Origin: Emcibacteraceae bacterium
GTDB lineage: Bacteria > Pseudomonadota > Alphaproteobacteria > Sphingomonadales > Emcibacteraceae
NCBI GenBank assembly: GCA_028281625.1
Contig: JANQJN010000182.1
Location: 1-52,544 of the forward strand
Reading direction: 5' to 3'
DNA: 52,544 bases
Part shown: positions 26,105 through 36,056 of the stretch, in pieces
Numbering within the stretch: position 1 is the first letter of the stretch
How the letters are laid out: every line of letters begins with the position of its first letter
Position numbers and translations under genes: made by a program
The notes under the pieces: model-generated
Seen by the model: only the letters and a program-made list of their open reading frames with translations
What the model was told of the DNA's origin: nothing
Databases searched by the model: none

Positions 26105-26800
26105 TTACTGTCTTCTGCGAACCACTTGATACCCTTTTCTGGTCAGGTATTTAAGTGGCGCACTTAACATATGCACAAGACGGGTGAATGGGAAGATCAA
26201 GAAGATGGTCAGCCCCAGTACCAGATGTGTCTTGAAGACCCAAGCCTGGTTCAGAACAAAGTCGGCTGCACCACCTTGGAAAGTGACTATATACTGAGCC
26301 CAGTTCGCCAGCGCGATCATCGATGAGCCATCCATATGCTGCGCGGAGTAAGGGATGGTAACCAGTCCCAGTATCAGCTGCACATAAAGGATGATCAATA
26401 GCGCGATATCGGAAAAGCGGCTGGTTGCACGAATGCGTTTATCAAACAGCCGGCGGTAAAGCAGCATTGTCATGCCAATAAAGCAGATCACGCCAAATAT
26501 CCCGCCAGCGACCATTGCAAGAAGCTGCTTTGTCGCTGCCGACATCACCAGATGATAGACAGGTTCAGGCGTTAACAGGCCGATCAGATGACCAAAGAAA
26601 AGCAGGATAATACCGATATGGAACAGGTTGCTTCCCATTCGCATGCCTTTTGAACGAAGCAGCTGACTGCTGTCCGCTTTCCAGGTATATTGATCGCGGT
26701 CATAGCGGAGAATCGAGCCACCAACCATGACCATGATGGCAATATAAGGATAGATGCCAAAGAAGAACTGGTTTATATAAAGTGCGAAATCTGAGGTCAT
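26105..26800 (-). CDS. narI: Respiratory nitrate reductase gamma subunit
   Basis: 231 residues from ATG 26800; a longer frame reaching 26932 overlaps narJ and is rejected. Five membrane segments. The heme b ligands are the histidines in NLFHIGIILLFFGH (helix II) and in KTHLVLG...TRLVHML (helix V). It anchors NarGH to the cytoplasmic membrane and passes electrons from quinol to NarH. The narJ stop lies one base upstream and carries the ribosome-binding site (GAGGAG). Confidence 0.95.
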   Translation of the reverse strand: MTSDFALYINQFFFGIYPYIAIMVMVGGSILRYDRDQYTWKADSSQLLRSKGMRMGSNLFHIGIILLFFGHLIGLLTPEPVYHLVMSAATKQLLAMVAGGIFGVICFIGMTMLLYRRLFDKRIRATSRFSDIALLIILYVQLILGLVTIPYSAQHMDGSSMIALANWAQYIVTFQGGAADFVLNQAWVFKTHLVLGLTIFLIFPFTRLVHMLSAPLKYLTRKGYQVVRRRQ

Positions 26801-26801
26801 T

Positions 26802-27491
26802 TTAGTGTGCTCCTCTGGTTGTTTGCGATTGCTGGATCTGCTCCTGCATCGCTTGACTTGAAATGCTGCAATTGCCGCAGTCCTGATTGTCGAAAGCTTC
26901 TGTTTCCTTCCATTCTTCATCAAGTTCATCAAGGGTTTGTTCCTTGATTTCCGCGGCGCGAACCTGCTTGAGGAGCGCCTCGTCCGGCTTCACTTTTGCC
27001 AGTGCCTCCAGCGCTTTAAAGAGATGATGATAAGGGCTTTCCCGTTTTTCAAGGCGGATGCCGATGGTGGCGATGACATTGATCGGATCGCCAATTAGAT
27101 CAACGGCTTCCTCAACAGGGCAACAGGAAAGATATTCAAGAAACAAAGGCAGATAATCAGGAAGTTCCCCTTCTGCCATGTAAAAGCCACGCTCTGCATA
27201 ACTTTCGATCAAGTTCACCATCGCCTGCCCACGGTCCCGGCTTTCGCCATGGATATGTTCGAACAAATGAAGACAGTGTCCGCGGCCCCGGTCAAACAGA
27301 GAGACGTAATCTTCCTGAAGCTCGTAGATATCCTTGGAGCGAAGATGGTCAAGAAACTTCACCACGTTCCTGAAGCTGCGCTTCGGAAGTAGATCTTCAG
27401 ATTTCAAAACCGTTTCCAGTTCATCAAGATGATCAATCAGATCCTGCTTTGGATAGCTCAGAAGCATCCCTATGATTTTGAAAGTTTTCAT
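26802..27491 (-). CDS. narJ: Nitrate reductase molybdenum-cofactor assembly chaperone
   Basis: 229 residues, all-helical NarJ/TorD-family chaperone. Recognisable motifs: LLSYP near the N-terminus, YVSLFDRGRGHCLHLFEHIHGESRDRGQAM at about residues 62-91, and LPDYLPLFLEYL at about residue 110. Required for insertion of the cofactor into NarG before membrane docking. The ATG overlaps the narH stop. The C-terminal tail is acidic and Gln-rich, with a CGNC pair of unknown relevance. Confidence 0.95.
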   Translation of the reverse strand: MKTFKIIGMLLSYPKQDLIDHLDELETVLKSEDLLPKRSFRNVVKFLDHLRSKDIYELQEDYVSLFDRGRGHCLHLFEHIHGESRDRGQAMVNLIESYAERGFYMAEGELPDYLPLFLEYLSCCPVEEAVDLIGDPINVIATIGIRLEKRESPYHHLFKALEALAKVKPDEALLKQVRAAEIKEQTLDELDEEWKETEAFDNQDCGNCSISSQAMQEQIQQSQTTRGAH

Positions 27492-29041
27492 GATGATCTC
27501 CTTACGTTGCCATTCATGGTGTTTTTGTGGGTCGGGCCGCCAAATAAGTTGGTTCGACCTTCACCGCCTGAACATCCATTGCCAAAGCTGAAGCCGCAGG
27601 AAGATCGGGTTTCAAAGGCAATTTCATTATCGAATGGTGTCTCACCGGCATATTCGCGGTGATTGGACGGGATCACGTAGCGGTCTTCATAATTGGCCAA
27701 GGCCATGATCCGATACATGTCATCGATTGTTTGCTCGTCCAGATCAACCGCTTTCAGGATTGCCTCGTTGCAGTTGCCATTCACGGTTTTCTCACGCATA
27801 TATTCGCGCATGGCCATCATGCGTTGCAGGGCGCTTTCGACCGGCTCTTTTTTGCCAGCTGTCAGCATGTTGGCAAGGTACTTCACCGGAATGCGTAGGT
27901 CATCCACATTGGGGATCACGCCGCTTCTGGAAAGTTTGCCTTCTTCCATAGCACTTTGAACAGGAGAAAGCGGTGGAATATACCAAACCATTGGAAGGGT
28001 GCGATATTCCGGATGAAGCGGGAAGGCCACCTTCCAGTCCATGGCCATCTTATAAACCGGGCTGTTTTGTGCAGCTTGCATCCAGCTGTCTGGAACACCA
28101 TCCCTTTTTGCCTGACGGATGACTTCTGGATCATGTGGATCCATGAAGATATCAAGCTGGGATTGGTAAAGATCCTGCTCGTTTTCTTCTGACGCGGCTT
28201 GCTCGATTTTATCGGCATCATAAAGGATCACGCCCAGATAACGAATGCGACCAACGCAGGTTTCAGAACAAACGGTTGGATCACCTGCTTCAAGGCGGGG
28301 ATAACATAAGGTACATTTTTCCGATTTGCCGCTGTTCCAGTTGAAGTAGATCTTTTTATAAGGACAGCCACTTACGCACATGCGCCAGCCGCGACATTTG
28401 TCCTGGTCAATGAGCACCACACCGTCTTCCTCACGCTTGTAGATCGCGCCGCTAGGGCAGGATGCTGCGCAGGCTGGGTTCAAGCAATGCTCACAAAGCC
28501 TGGGGAGATACATCATGAATGTATTATCAAATTCGCCGTACATTTCTTTTTCAATGTCTTTGAAATTGTAATCCTTTGAGCGTTTGGAAAATTCACCGCC
28601 CAGGATTTCTTCCCAGTTGGGACCCCATTCGGCTTTTTCCATTTTCTCGCCGGTGATCGCAGAATGCATTCTTGCGGTTGGTGGCGTTGGTACTTCCGGT
28701 GATCTTTGCAGCCGGTCATATTCGAATGTGAACGGCTCATAATAATCATCAATTTCCGGAAGATCCGGGTTTGAAAAGATCTTGGAAAGCACACGGAGTT
28801 TACCGCCAATTTTTGGCTTAATTTTACCGTTTGCCTGCCGTTCCCAGCCGCCGTTCCATTTGTCCTGGTTTTCCCAGTCTTTGGGGTATCCCACGCCCGG
28901 CTTGGTTTCAACATTATTAAACCAGGCATATTCAACCCCTTCGCGGGACGTCCAGACATTTTTACAAGTGACCGAACAGGTGTGACACCCAATACATTTA
29001 TCAAGGTTTAGCACCATTCCAATTTGAGCACGAATTTTCAT
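27488..29041 (-). CDS. narH: Respiratory nitrate reductase beta subunit
   Basis: 517 residues. Four cysteine groups bind three 4Fe-4S and one 3Fe-4S cluster: CIGCHTCSVTCKNVW (residues ~16-30), CEHCLNPACAASCPSGA, then CRGWRMCVSGCPYKK (Trp in place of a ligand, marking the 3Fe-4S site) and CTLCYPRL...CSETCVG. It wires NarI hemes to NarG. Start overlaps the narG stop by one base. The C-terminal tail has an extra CGFSFGNGC segment. Confidence 0.95.
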   Translation of the reverse strand: MKIRAQIGMVLNLDKCIGCHTCSVTCKNVWTSREGVEYAWFNNVETKPGVGYPKDWENQDKWNGGWERQANGKIKPKIGGKLRVLSKIFSNPDLPEIDDYYEPFTFEYDRLQRSPEVPTPPTARMHSAITGEKMEKAEWGPNWEEILGGEFSKRSKDYNFKDIEKEMYGEFDNTFMMYLPRLCEHCLNPACAASCPSGAIYKREEDGVVLIDQDKCRGWRMCVSGCPYKKIYFNWNSGKSEKCTLCYPRLEAGDPTVCSETCVGRIRYLGVILYDADKIEQAASEENEQDLYQSQLDIFMDPHDPEVIRQAKRDGVPDSWMQAAQNSPVYKMAMDWKVAFPLHPEYRTLPMVWYIPPLSPVQSAMEEGKLSRSGVIPNVDDLRIPVKYLANMLTAGKKEPVESALQRMMAMREYMREKTVNGNCNEAILKAVDLDEQTIDDMYRIMALANYEDRYVIPSNHREYAGETPFDNEIAFETRSSCGFSFGNGCSGGEGRTNLFGGPTHKNTMNGNVRRSS

Positions 29042-32000
29042 TATGCTATCTCCTCATGATTTAGAAGTCCCTGGGCATCAACCGGTGAATCGCAAGTTTG
29101 CTCATCGAGCCAGGCAATGTTGTTCATCTTCCTGACCAATACGAACTCGTCCCTGTTGGAGCCAACGGTACCGTAATAGTTAAAGCCGTATGATAGTTGG
29201 GCATAGCCGCCGATCATATGGGTTGGCTTTACGGTTGCGCGGGTCACTGAGTTATGGATACCGCCGCGTTTGCCAGTGACTTCGGACGCTGGGGTGTTGG
29301 TGATTTTTTCCTGTGCGTGATACATCATGCACATGCCATCCATCACCCGCTGGGAGACCACAACCCGTGCCGCGATGGCACCGTTTGTATTGTAAAACTC
29401 CACCCAGTCGTTGTCCTGAACCTCAATTTCACGGGCATCATTTTCACTGATCCAGATGATCGGACCGCCCCGGCTCAAGGTTTGCATTAGCAGATTTTCC
29501 GAATAGGTACTGTGAATGCCCCATTTTTGGTGAGGGGTAATCCAGTTAAGGGCTATCTGCTTGTTTCCATTATCAAATTTTTCCGTCACCGGCTTTAGGG
29601 TTTTGGTGTTAATCGGCGGCTTATAGAGACAGAAGCCCTCACCAAAATCACGCATCCAGTCATGATCCTGATAGAACTGCTGACGCCCTGTGAGCGTCCG
29701 CCATGGGATCAATTCATGGACATTGGTATAACCTGCGTTGTAGCTCACATGCTCGTCCTCCAGTCCACTCCAGGTCGGTGAGGAAATAATTTTTCTTGGT
29801 TGTGCCTGAACATCATGGAAGCGGATTTTCTCGTCCTGCTTGGGCAGGGCAAGGTGACGATGCTTCCGACCGGTAACTTTCTCAAGGGCCTGCCAAGCTT
29901 TAACAGCGACCTGACCATTGGTTTCCGGTGCCAGTGAAAGCACCACTTCCGCCGCGTCGATGTCGGTTTCGATTTTAGGAAGACCTTTTGAAACACCGCT
30001 TTCAGTTACGACCTGGTTCAGTTCTCCCAGGAATTCATACTCTGTTTCAGTGTTCCAGCTTATTCCTTTACCACCATTGCCGATTTTGGTCATCAGCGGG
30101 CCAAGGGAAGTGAACTTCTTATAAGTATCAGGATAGTTTCTCTGAACTTCAATGTAAGCAGGCATGGTTTTACCGGGGATTGGCTCAACCTCACCCTTAT
30201 GCCATTCCTTGACACCTTTGGCCTGAGCCAGTTCAGCAGGTGTATCATGCAGGATCGGCAGGGCAACAATGTCTGTTTCTTCACCCAGGTGACCCACACA
30301 AAGTTCGGAAAACTTTTTCGCTATCCCTTTATAAATATCCCAGTCGCTTCGGCTTTCCCAAGCGGGATCGACGGCGCGGCTTAGCGGATGAATGAAAGGA
30401 TGCATGTCTGATGTATTGAGATCGTTTTTCTCATACCAGGTGGCACTTGGCAGCACGATATCGGAATAGACACAGGTTGTAGACATTCTGAAATCAAGCG
30501 TGACCACAAGATCTAGCTTGCCTTCCGGTGCTTCCTCGGCCCATTCCACTTCGCTTGGTTTTTCCATGCCTCGCTCAGCAAGATCCTTACCCAGCACACC
30601 ATTTTGTGTTCCCAGCAGATATTTGAGCATATATTCGTGCCCTTTACCGCTGGAACCCAGAATGTTAGACCGCCACACAAACAGGTTGCGTGGGAAGTTC
30701 TTCGGATTATCCGGAGCTTCGCAAGACATCCTGAGGCTACGATCATTCAGGCGACCGGCCACATATTCTGCGGATGTTTTCCCGGCTTCTTTCGCAAGTT
30801 TCGAAAGCTGAAGTGGATTTTCTTCCAGCTGCGGTGCAGACGGAAGCCAACCCATGCGCTCCGAGCGAACGTTACAGTCAATGAGCGAGTAATCCTTCCA
30901 TTTATCCTTGTCCGCAAGCGGCGAGAGGATTTCATCAATGCCAAGCTTTTCATAACGCCACTGGCTTGAATGATTATAGAAGAAGGATGTGCTGTTCATA
31001 TGGCGCGGTGGACGGTTCCAATCAAGCGCGAAGGCAAGTGGTAGCCAACCTGTTTGTGGGCGGAGTTTTTCCTGACCCACATAGTGGGCCCAACCACCAC
31101 CCGACTTACCGATGCAACCACACATCACCAGCATGTTGATGATGCCACGGTAGTTCATATCCATATGGTACCAGTGATTAATGGCAGCCCCCAGGATTAC
31201 CATGGACCGGCCGCGGGTCTTGTCCGCATTGGCTGCAAATTCGCGGGCGATCTTGATCACTTTCTCGCGGGATACACCAGTGACTGATTCCTGCCATGCT
31301 GGAGTATAAGGGGCGATGTCATCGAAATCCTTGGCAAGATTATCACCACCAAGGCCCTGATCAATGCCGTAGTTTGCTACCATCAGGTCGAACACGGTTG
31401 CAACCAGCACGTCCCCGTCTTTGGTTTTCACTCTGCGAGCAGGGATTTTGTGTTTAAAGACACTGTCATGATCAGTATTTTCAAAAATGGGCTGATCATT
31501 TTCCTGGTTACCAAAGTAAGGGAAGCAAACATCCACCACTTCGTCGTGATTGTTAAGCAATGATTTTTCCGGCCAGATTTCATGGCCAGTGCCAAGTTCC
31601 TTGGTTTCAAGGTTCCAGTTGCCTTCTTCGCCCCATCGGGATCCGATGGTACCTTTAGGGATCACCAGTTCATTTTTGTTGCTGTCAATGACAACGGTTT
31701 TCCAGTCTGGATTATTCTCCTGATCCATATTGTCATCAAAGTCAGACGCGCGGAGCGTCCGGCCAGCCACAAGCCCACCTTCGGTTTCATCAAGGCGAAC
31801 CAGGAATGGCATATCTGAATAAAGACGACAATATTCATCGAAGTAATCGCTCTTACCGTCTACATGATATTCCTTAAGGATTACGTGGCCAAAGGCCATG
31901 GCAAGGGCTGCATCTGTTCCCTGACGTGGGTTTAGCCACATGTCACTGAGTTTCGCCACTTCACTATAGTCCGGTGTAATGGCAACTGTTTTGGTGCCCT

Positions 32001-32823
32001 TATAGCGCACTTCAGTAAAGAAATGAGCGTCCGGTGTTCTGGTTTGCGGCACGTTTGAACCCCAGGCCATAATGTAGGATGAATTATACCAGTCGGCGCT
32101 TTCCGGCACGTCGGTTTGCTCACCCCAGATTTGCGGCGACGCTGGCGGAAGGTCGCAGTACCAGTCATAGAAACTCATACAGGTGCCACCGAGAAGTGAT
32201 AGGTAGCGACTGCCCGCTGCGTAAGACACCATTGACATGGCTGGAATTGGTGAGAAACCAATAATCCGGTCCGGACCATACTTTTTGGCGGTATAAATAT
32301 TGGCAGCGGCGATGATTTCGTTTACTTCGTCCCATTCGCCGCGGACAAAACCACCCAGTCCGCGGACCTGCTTGTAGCTTTTCGCTTTTTCTTCGTTTTC
32401 AACGATATTTTCCCAAGCGGTTACAGGGTCGCGGTAGACATTTTTCGTTTCCCGCCAAAGCTTTAGAAGGCGACTACGAATCATTGGGTATTTCACACGA
32501 GCCGAACTATAGAGATACCAGCTGTAGCTCGCACCTCTTGCGCAACCACGTGGCTCATGGTTCGGCAGGTCAGGCCTTGTTCTGGGATAGTCAGTTTGCT
32601 GCGTCTCCCAGGTAACAAGGCCGCCTTTGACGTAAATTTTCCAGCTGCAGGACCCTGTGCAATTTACGCCGTGTGTAGAGCGGACGATTTTATCGTGAGA
32701 CCATCGTCCGCGGTACGCTCGTTCCCATGAGCGATTCTCGTTGGTCGTTATGCCGTGCCCGTCTGAGAAGGGCTCCGGTTTTTCACGGGTGAAAAATGTC
32801 AGTTTGTCTATAAAGTGGCTCAT
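29041..32823 (-). CDS. narG: Respiratory nitrate reductase alpha subunit
   Basis: 1260 residues, the usual length. Molybdo-bis-MGD catalytic subunit facing the cytoplasm. The N-terminal FS0 cluster motif is H-x3-C-x3-C (HGVNCTGSCSWK) with the last Cys in PRGCARG. No twin-arginine signal is expected or seen. Conserved blocks such as YDWYCDLPPASPQ (containing the Mo-ligand Asp region) and MSTTCVYSDIVLPSATWYEK are present. Reduces nitrate to nitrite with electrons from quinol. GAGGAA lies before ATG. Confidence 0.97.
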   Translation of the reverse strand: MSHFIDKLTFFTREKPEPFSDGHGITTNENRSWERAYRGRWSHDKIVRSTHGVNCTGSCSWKIYVKGGLVTWETQQTDYPRTRPDLPNHEPRGCARGASYSWYLYSSARVKYPMIRSRLLKLWRETKNVYRDPVTAWENIVENEEKAKSYKQVRGLGGFVRGEWDEVNEIIAAANIYTAKKYGPDRIIGFSPIPAMSMVSYAAGSRYLSLLGGTCMSFYDWYCDLPPASPQIWGEQTDVPESADWYNSSYIMAWGSNVPQTRTPDAHFFTEVRYKGTKTVAITPDYSEVAKLSDMWLNPRQGTDAALAMAFGHVILKEYHVDGKSDYFDEYCRLYSDMPFLVRLDETEGGLVAGRTLRASDFDDNMDQENNPDWKTVVIDSNKNELVIPKGTIGSRWGEEGNWNLETKELGTGHEIWPEKSLLNNHDEVVDVCFPYFGNQENDQPIFENTDHDSVFKHKIPARRVKTKDGDVLVATVFDLMVANYGIDQGLGGDNLAKDFDDIAPYTPAWQESVTGVSREKVIKIAREFAANADKTRGRSMVILGAAINHWYHMDMNYRGIINMLVMCGCIGKSGGGWAHYVGQEKLRPQTGWLPLAFALDWNRPPRHMNSTSFFYNHSSQWRYEKLGIDEILSPLADKDKWKDYSLIDCNVRSERMGWLPSAPQLEENPLQLSKLAKEAGKTSAEYVAGRLNDRSLRMSCEAPDNPKNFPRNLFVWRSNILGSSGKGHEYMLKYLLGTQNGVLGKDLAERGMEKPSEVEWAEEAPEGKLDLVVTLDFRMSTTCVYSDIVLPSATWYEKNDLNTSDMHPFIHPLSRAVDPAWESRSDWDIYKGIAKKFSELCVGHLGEETDIVALPILHDTPAELAQAKGVKEWHKGEVEPIPGKTMPAYIEVQRNYPDTYKKFTSLGPLMTKIGNGGKGISWNTETEYEFLGELNQVVTESGVSKGLPKIETDIDAAEVVLSLAPETNGQVAVKAWQALEKVTGRKHRHLALPKQDEKIRFHDVQAQPRKIISSPTWSGLEDEHVSYNAGYTNVHELIPWRTLTGRQQFYQDHDWMRDFGEGFCLYKPPINTKTLKPVTEKFDNGNKQIALNWITPHQKWGIHSTYSENLLMQTLSRGGPIIWISENDAREIEVQDNDWVEFYNTNGAIAARVVVSQRVMDGMCMMYHAQEKITNTPASEVTGKRGGIHNSVTRATVKPTHMIGGYAQLSYGFNYYGTVGSNRDEFVLVRKMNNIAWLDEQTCDSPVDAQGLLNHEEIA

Positions 32824-32853
32824 TTCATTCTTCCTCTATTCAATTCCTTTGCG

Positions 32854-34470
32854 TTACGGGTTTTGCACATAGGCGTTCTTGCGCAGGTAGAACCACCAGT
32901 TGATCAGCACGCACAGTCCATAGAAGGCGGCAAATCCATAAAGGGCGTATTCCGGTGTTGCGGCATTGATTTCTTCACCAAAGACCTGCGGCACGATGAA
33001 GGCGCCGTAGGCGGCAACCGCTGAAGTCCAGCCGAGCACTGGTCCGGCCTGTTCCTTGTCAAAAACGATGGCGATGGTTCGGAAAGTGGATCCGTTACCT
33101 ATGCCAGTGGCAGCGAACAGGATCAGGAACAGCACCATGAAGGGCATAAAATACTCTTCCGGAGTGGCGGATACATAAGCCTGCTTCATGAAGTAAGCAA
33201 CGCCCAGCGCACAAGCGATCATGATGATGGATATCCACTGGGTTACCCGTGCGCCGCCAAGGCTATCGGACATTTTTCCGCCAATGGGTCGGATCAACGC
33301 GCCAATGAAGGGGCCTGTCCAGGCAAACATCAGCGCACTTGGGCCGTTTGGATTTACGGTATCATGGGTCATGACGCCATCCACCATGATATGCTGGAAA
33401 CCGAAGATCACTTTGATCGAAAGGCCAAAGGCGGCCGAATACCCGATGAAGGATCCAAAGGTCATTGTATAGATGATGGTCATCGCCCATGTGTGCTTGT
33501 TTTCAAAAATCTTGTATTGGCGTTTCAGATTTTCACCCAGGTTACCCGGGATCATCTTAAGACCGTAAACAGTGAGTACGATCACGATTGGAAGCACGAT
33601 CCATTTACTAAGACCAAATCCAGATGTCGGAAGTCCCGCATCCAGGTTCGGAAGCATCAGCCAGTAACCCACGCCAGCAGTGATAAAGCCGATCAGAAGC
33701 ATCAGGGTTACTTTGGCAAATACAGTAATTGGATTTCCTACATTGGGGGACACATGATCATCCACAATGTTGTTCATCCCAAACCAGCCAGCGATTGCCA
33801 ATGGGATTAGGAACAGTAGCCACAACCATGTTGCGTTATGAATATAAGTTTCTGTTCCTGCAGGGATTTTACCAATCAATGTACCAGAGGTATTAATCAG
33901 CTCCATTGGTTCGCCGCCAAAGATACCAAATGTCATAAACAACGGTACCAGGATTTGCATTGTTGTTACACCAAAGTTACCAAGTCCAGCATTTAGACCA
34001 AGAGAGAGGCCTTGCACTTTCTTCGGAAAGAAGAAGCTTATGTTGGACATGGAGGAGGCAAAGTTACCGCCACCAATACCCGACAGGAAGGCCAGCAGCT
34101 GGAATTGCCACAGCGGCGTATTGATATCCTGAAGGGCAAACCCGGTTAGTACAGCCGGCACCATCAGCAGCGCGGTGGTAAAGAAGATTACGTTTTTACC
34201 GCCGCCCATGCGGATAAAGAAGGTGCTGGGGATGCGCAGCGTCGCACCAGTTAGACCCGCAATTGCGGTCAGGGTAAACAGTTCTGTATTGGCAATTGGA
34301 AATCCCAGATTGAGCATCTGAATGGTAATGATGCCCCAGTATAACCACACGGCAAATCCACAGAGTAGACTGGGTATCGAAATCCACAGGTTTCTGGTTG
34401 CAATCGCCTTGCCCGTTGCTTCCCACTGTGCTTCGTCTTCAGGATTCCAGTTTTTTAGGTCTTGTGCCAT
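32854..34470 (-). CDS. Nitrate/nitrite transporter, NarK2 type
   Basis: 538 residues, 12 membrane segments, major facilitator superfamily. It carries the nitrate signature GGGNFASSMSNISFFFP and a later GLSLGLNAGLGNFGV. The longer form, with a hydrophilic insertion around residues 200-260, matches the nitrate/nitrite antiporter branch (NarK2), which expels nitrite as nitrate enters. It lies between narK1 and narG, 30 bp from narG and 15 bp from narK1. Confidence 0.85.
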   Translation of the reverse strand: MAQDLKNWNPEDEAQWEATGKAIATRNLWISIPSLLCGFAVWLYWGIITIQMLNLGFPIANTELFTLTAIAGLTGATLRIPSTFFIRMGGGKNVIFFTTALLMVPAVLTGFALQDINTPLWQFQLLAFLSGIGGGNFASSMSNISFFFPKKVQGLSLGLNAGLGNFGVTTMQILVPLFMTFGIFGGEPMELINTSGTLIGKIPAGTETYIHNATWLWLLFLIPLAIAGWFGMNNIVDDHVSPNVGNPITVFAKVTLMLLIGFITAGVGYWLMLPNLDAGLPTSGFGLSKWIVLPIVIVLTVYGLKMIPGNLGENLKRQYKIFENKHTWAMTIIYTMTFGSFIGYSAAFGLSIKVIFGFQHIMVDGVMTHDTVNPNGPSALMFAWTGPFIGALIRPIGGKMSDSLGGARVTQWISIIMIACALGVAYFMKQAYVSATPEEYFMPFMVLFLILFAATGIGNGSTFRTIAIVFDKEQAGPVLGWTSAVAAYGAFIVPQVFGEEINAATPEYALYGFAAFYGLCVLINWWFYLRKNAYVQNP

Positions 34471-34485
34471 TATTCTTATCCTTTT

Positions 34486-35880
34486 TTAGCTATCTTGTTT
34501 AATTTGATGGAGCACAGCCTCGCTTTTCTTGCGAATATCGGCAGTACGTTGCTGAAGTTCCTCACTTTCTTTCATCAAAGCTTCAAGCTCAGGCAAGTAA
34601 CGAGGACCACGGAGTGCTTCCGGTGCTTCTTTTTTCTGCATTTGAACGATGGAGACATGCATCCAAAGTAGTGCAATTCCAATAATCACAGTCAGCAGCA
34701 TGAAGCAGCTGGTCCAGATACCAAGAAGGTCGTTCATAACTCCGAATGTGATAGGCAGTATAAAGCCGCCAAGACCACCTATCAGGCCGACGATACCGCC
34801 GACTGATCCCACGTGGTTTGGATAATAAACAGGGATATGTTTATAAACCGCGGCTTTACCCAGCGACATAAAGAAGCCGAGTATGATGGTCAGGGTTACA
34901 AATATCCAAAGCGGGATGGTGATGTTAAATTGAATAGGTCCTTCGATGCCTGCCACAGTATAGTCTGTAGAGGGGTAGGACATAACAAAAGTACAGGCGA
35001 CACAGACAATGAAGGTCCAGTACATCACCCGGCGCGCACCGAAAACGTCGCTCATCCAACCACCGAGGGCGCGAAAAATACTGCCTGGTAGTGAATAAGC
35101 AGCCGCGAGCATACCGGCGGTCGCAAGTTCTAGTCCGTAGGCACCTACATAGTAACGTGGAAGCCACAGCGCGAGTGCCACAAAAGCACCGAACACGAAG
35201 AAATAGTAAAGGGAAAAGCGCCAAACCTGGATATTTTTCAGCGGCTCCATTTGCTCCATGAAAGTAGCGTGCTTTATGCCTTCTTCTTTGCGGCGCCTTA
35301 ACGCTGGGTCGTCCTTCGTGAATATATAAAACAGCACGGCAGTGACCAGCAATGCGATGGAGTATACTTGCGCAACACCCTGCCACGCGCCGCCCATGGC
35401 AACCAGCAGAAATGGTGCACCAAAGTTGGTGACTGCGGCCCCAACATTACCCATACCGAATATACCAAGTGCGGTACCCTGGCGTTCCGCCGGATACCAG
35501 GTGGAAACATAGGCAATACCAACCGCAAAGCTGCCGCCCGCGAGGCCAAGGCCGAGTGCAGAAAGCAGGAACATTGGATAAGTTGAAACTTTCGTGAGCA
35601 AAAATGCAGCAAACGAAGTAACAACCATTTGAATGGTAAAGACCAGTCGTCCCCCATATTGGTCAGTCCATACACCGAGAAAAATCCGGCTTAAGGACCC
35701 TGTCAGGATTGGCGTCGCGACCAACAAGCCAAATTCCGAATCATTTAATCCCAATTCAGTTTTGATCCGGATACCGATAATAGAAAAGATAGTCCAGACC
35801 GCAAAACAGACGGTGAATGACAATGTGCTTGCGCTTAAAGCTCGTTTTTGATCACCGGATGTTACGTTTTGTGTATTCAT
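34486..35880 (-). CDS. Nitrate transporter, NarK1 type
   Basis: 464 residues, 12 membrane segments, major facilitator superfamily. Nitrate signature GGSFAVGIAYVSTWYPAERQG at about residues 113-133. This shorter branch (NarK1) is typically a proton/nitrate symporter used to start nitrate respiration. The C-terminal ~50 residues are hydrophilic and coiled-coil-like (ELEALMKESEELQQRTADIR), which is unusual for a NarK. First gene of narK1-K2-GHJI. In some alphaproteobacteria the two transporters are fused; here they are separate genes. Confidence 0.85.
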   Translation of the reverse strand: MNTQNVTSGDQKRALSASTLSFTVCFAVWTIFSIIGIRIKTELGLNDSEFGLLVATPILTGSLSRIFLGVWTDQYGGRLVFTIQMVVTSFAAFLLTKVSTYPMFLLSALGLGLAGGSFAVGIAYVSTWYPAERQGTALGIFGMGNVGAAVTNFGAPFLLVAMGGAWQGVAQVYSIALLVTAVLFYIFTKDDPALRRRKEEGIKHATFMEQMEPLKNIQVWRFSLYYFFVFGAFVALALWLPRYYVGAYGLELATAGMLAAAYSLPGSIFRALGGWMSDVFGARRVMYWTFIVCVACTFVMSYPSTDYTVAGIEGPIQFNITIPLWIFVTLTIILGFFMSLGKAAVYKHIPVYYPNHVGSVGGIVGLIGGLGGFILPITFGVMNDLLGIWTSCFMLLTVIIGIALLWMHVSIVQMQKKEAPEALRGPRYLPELEALMKESEELQQRTADIRKKSEAVLHQIKQDS

Positions 35881-35954
35881 AGCCTCCGCCTTTCTTTCTT
35901 GCGAAATTGCTCCTTTTGTTCAACAACAGAGTTTCACACTAGGCATAAAATTGT

Positions 35955-35968
35955 TTGACTGCGGTCAA
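35955..35968. promoter_or_regulatory. FNR-type box between narK1 and regulator 1
   Basis: TTGAC-TGCG-GTCAA, a perfect palindrome. For the rightward regulator gene a TACATT -10 element (35992-35997) lies at the distance that puts the box centre near -41.5, a class II activator position. For narK1 the box is 75 bp upstream of the start codon. Confidence 0.75.
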
Positions 35969-36056
35969 GTTTTGAGTCGATTCTGCGCCTTTACATTGAT
36001 TTCGCTGCATATTAGATTGGTGTTTGGGAATTATTCACGCGAAGGTGGACGAATAA

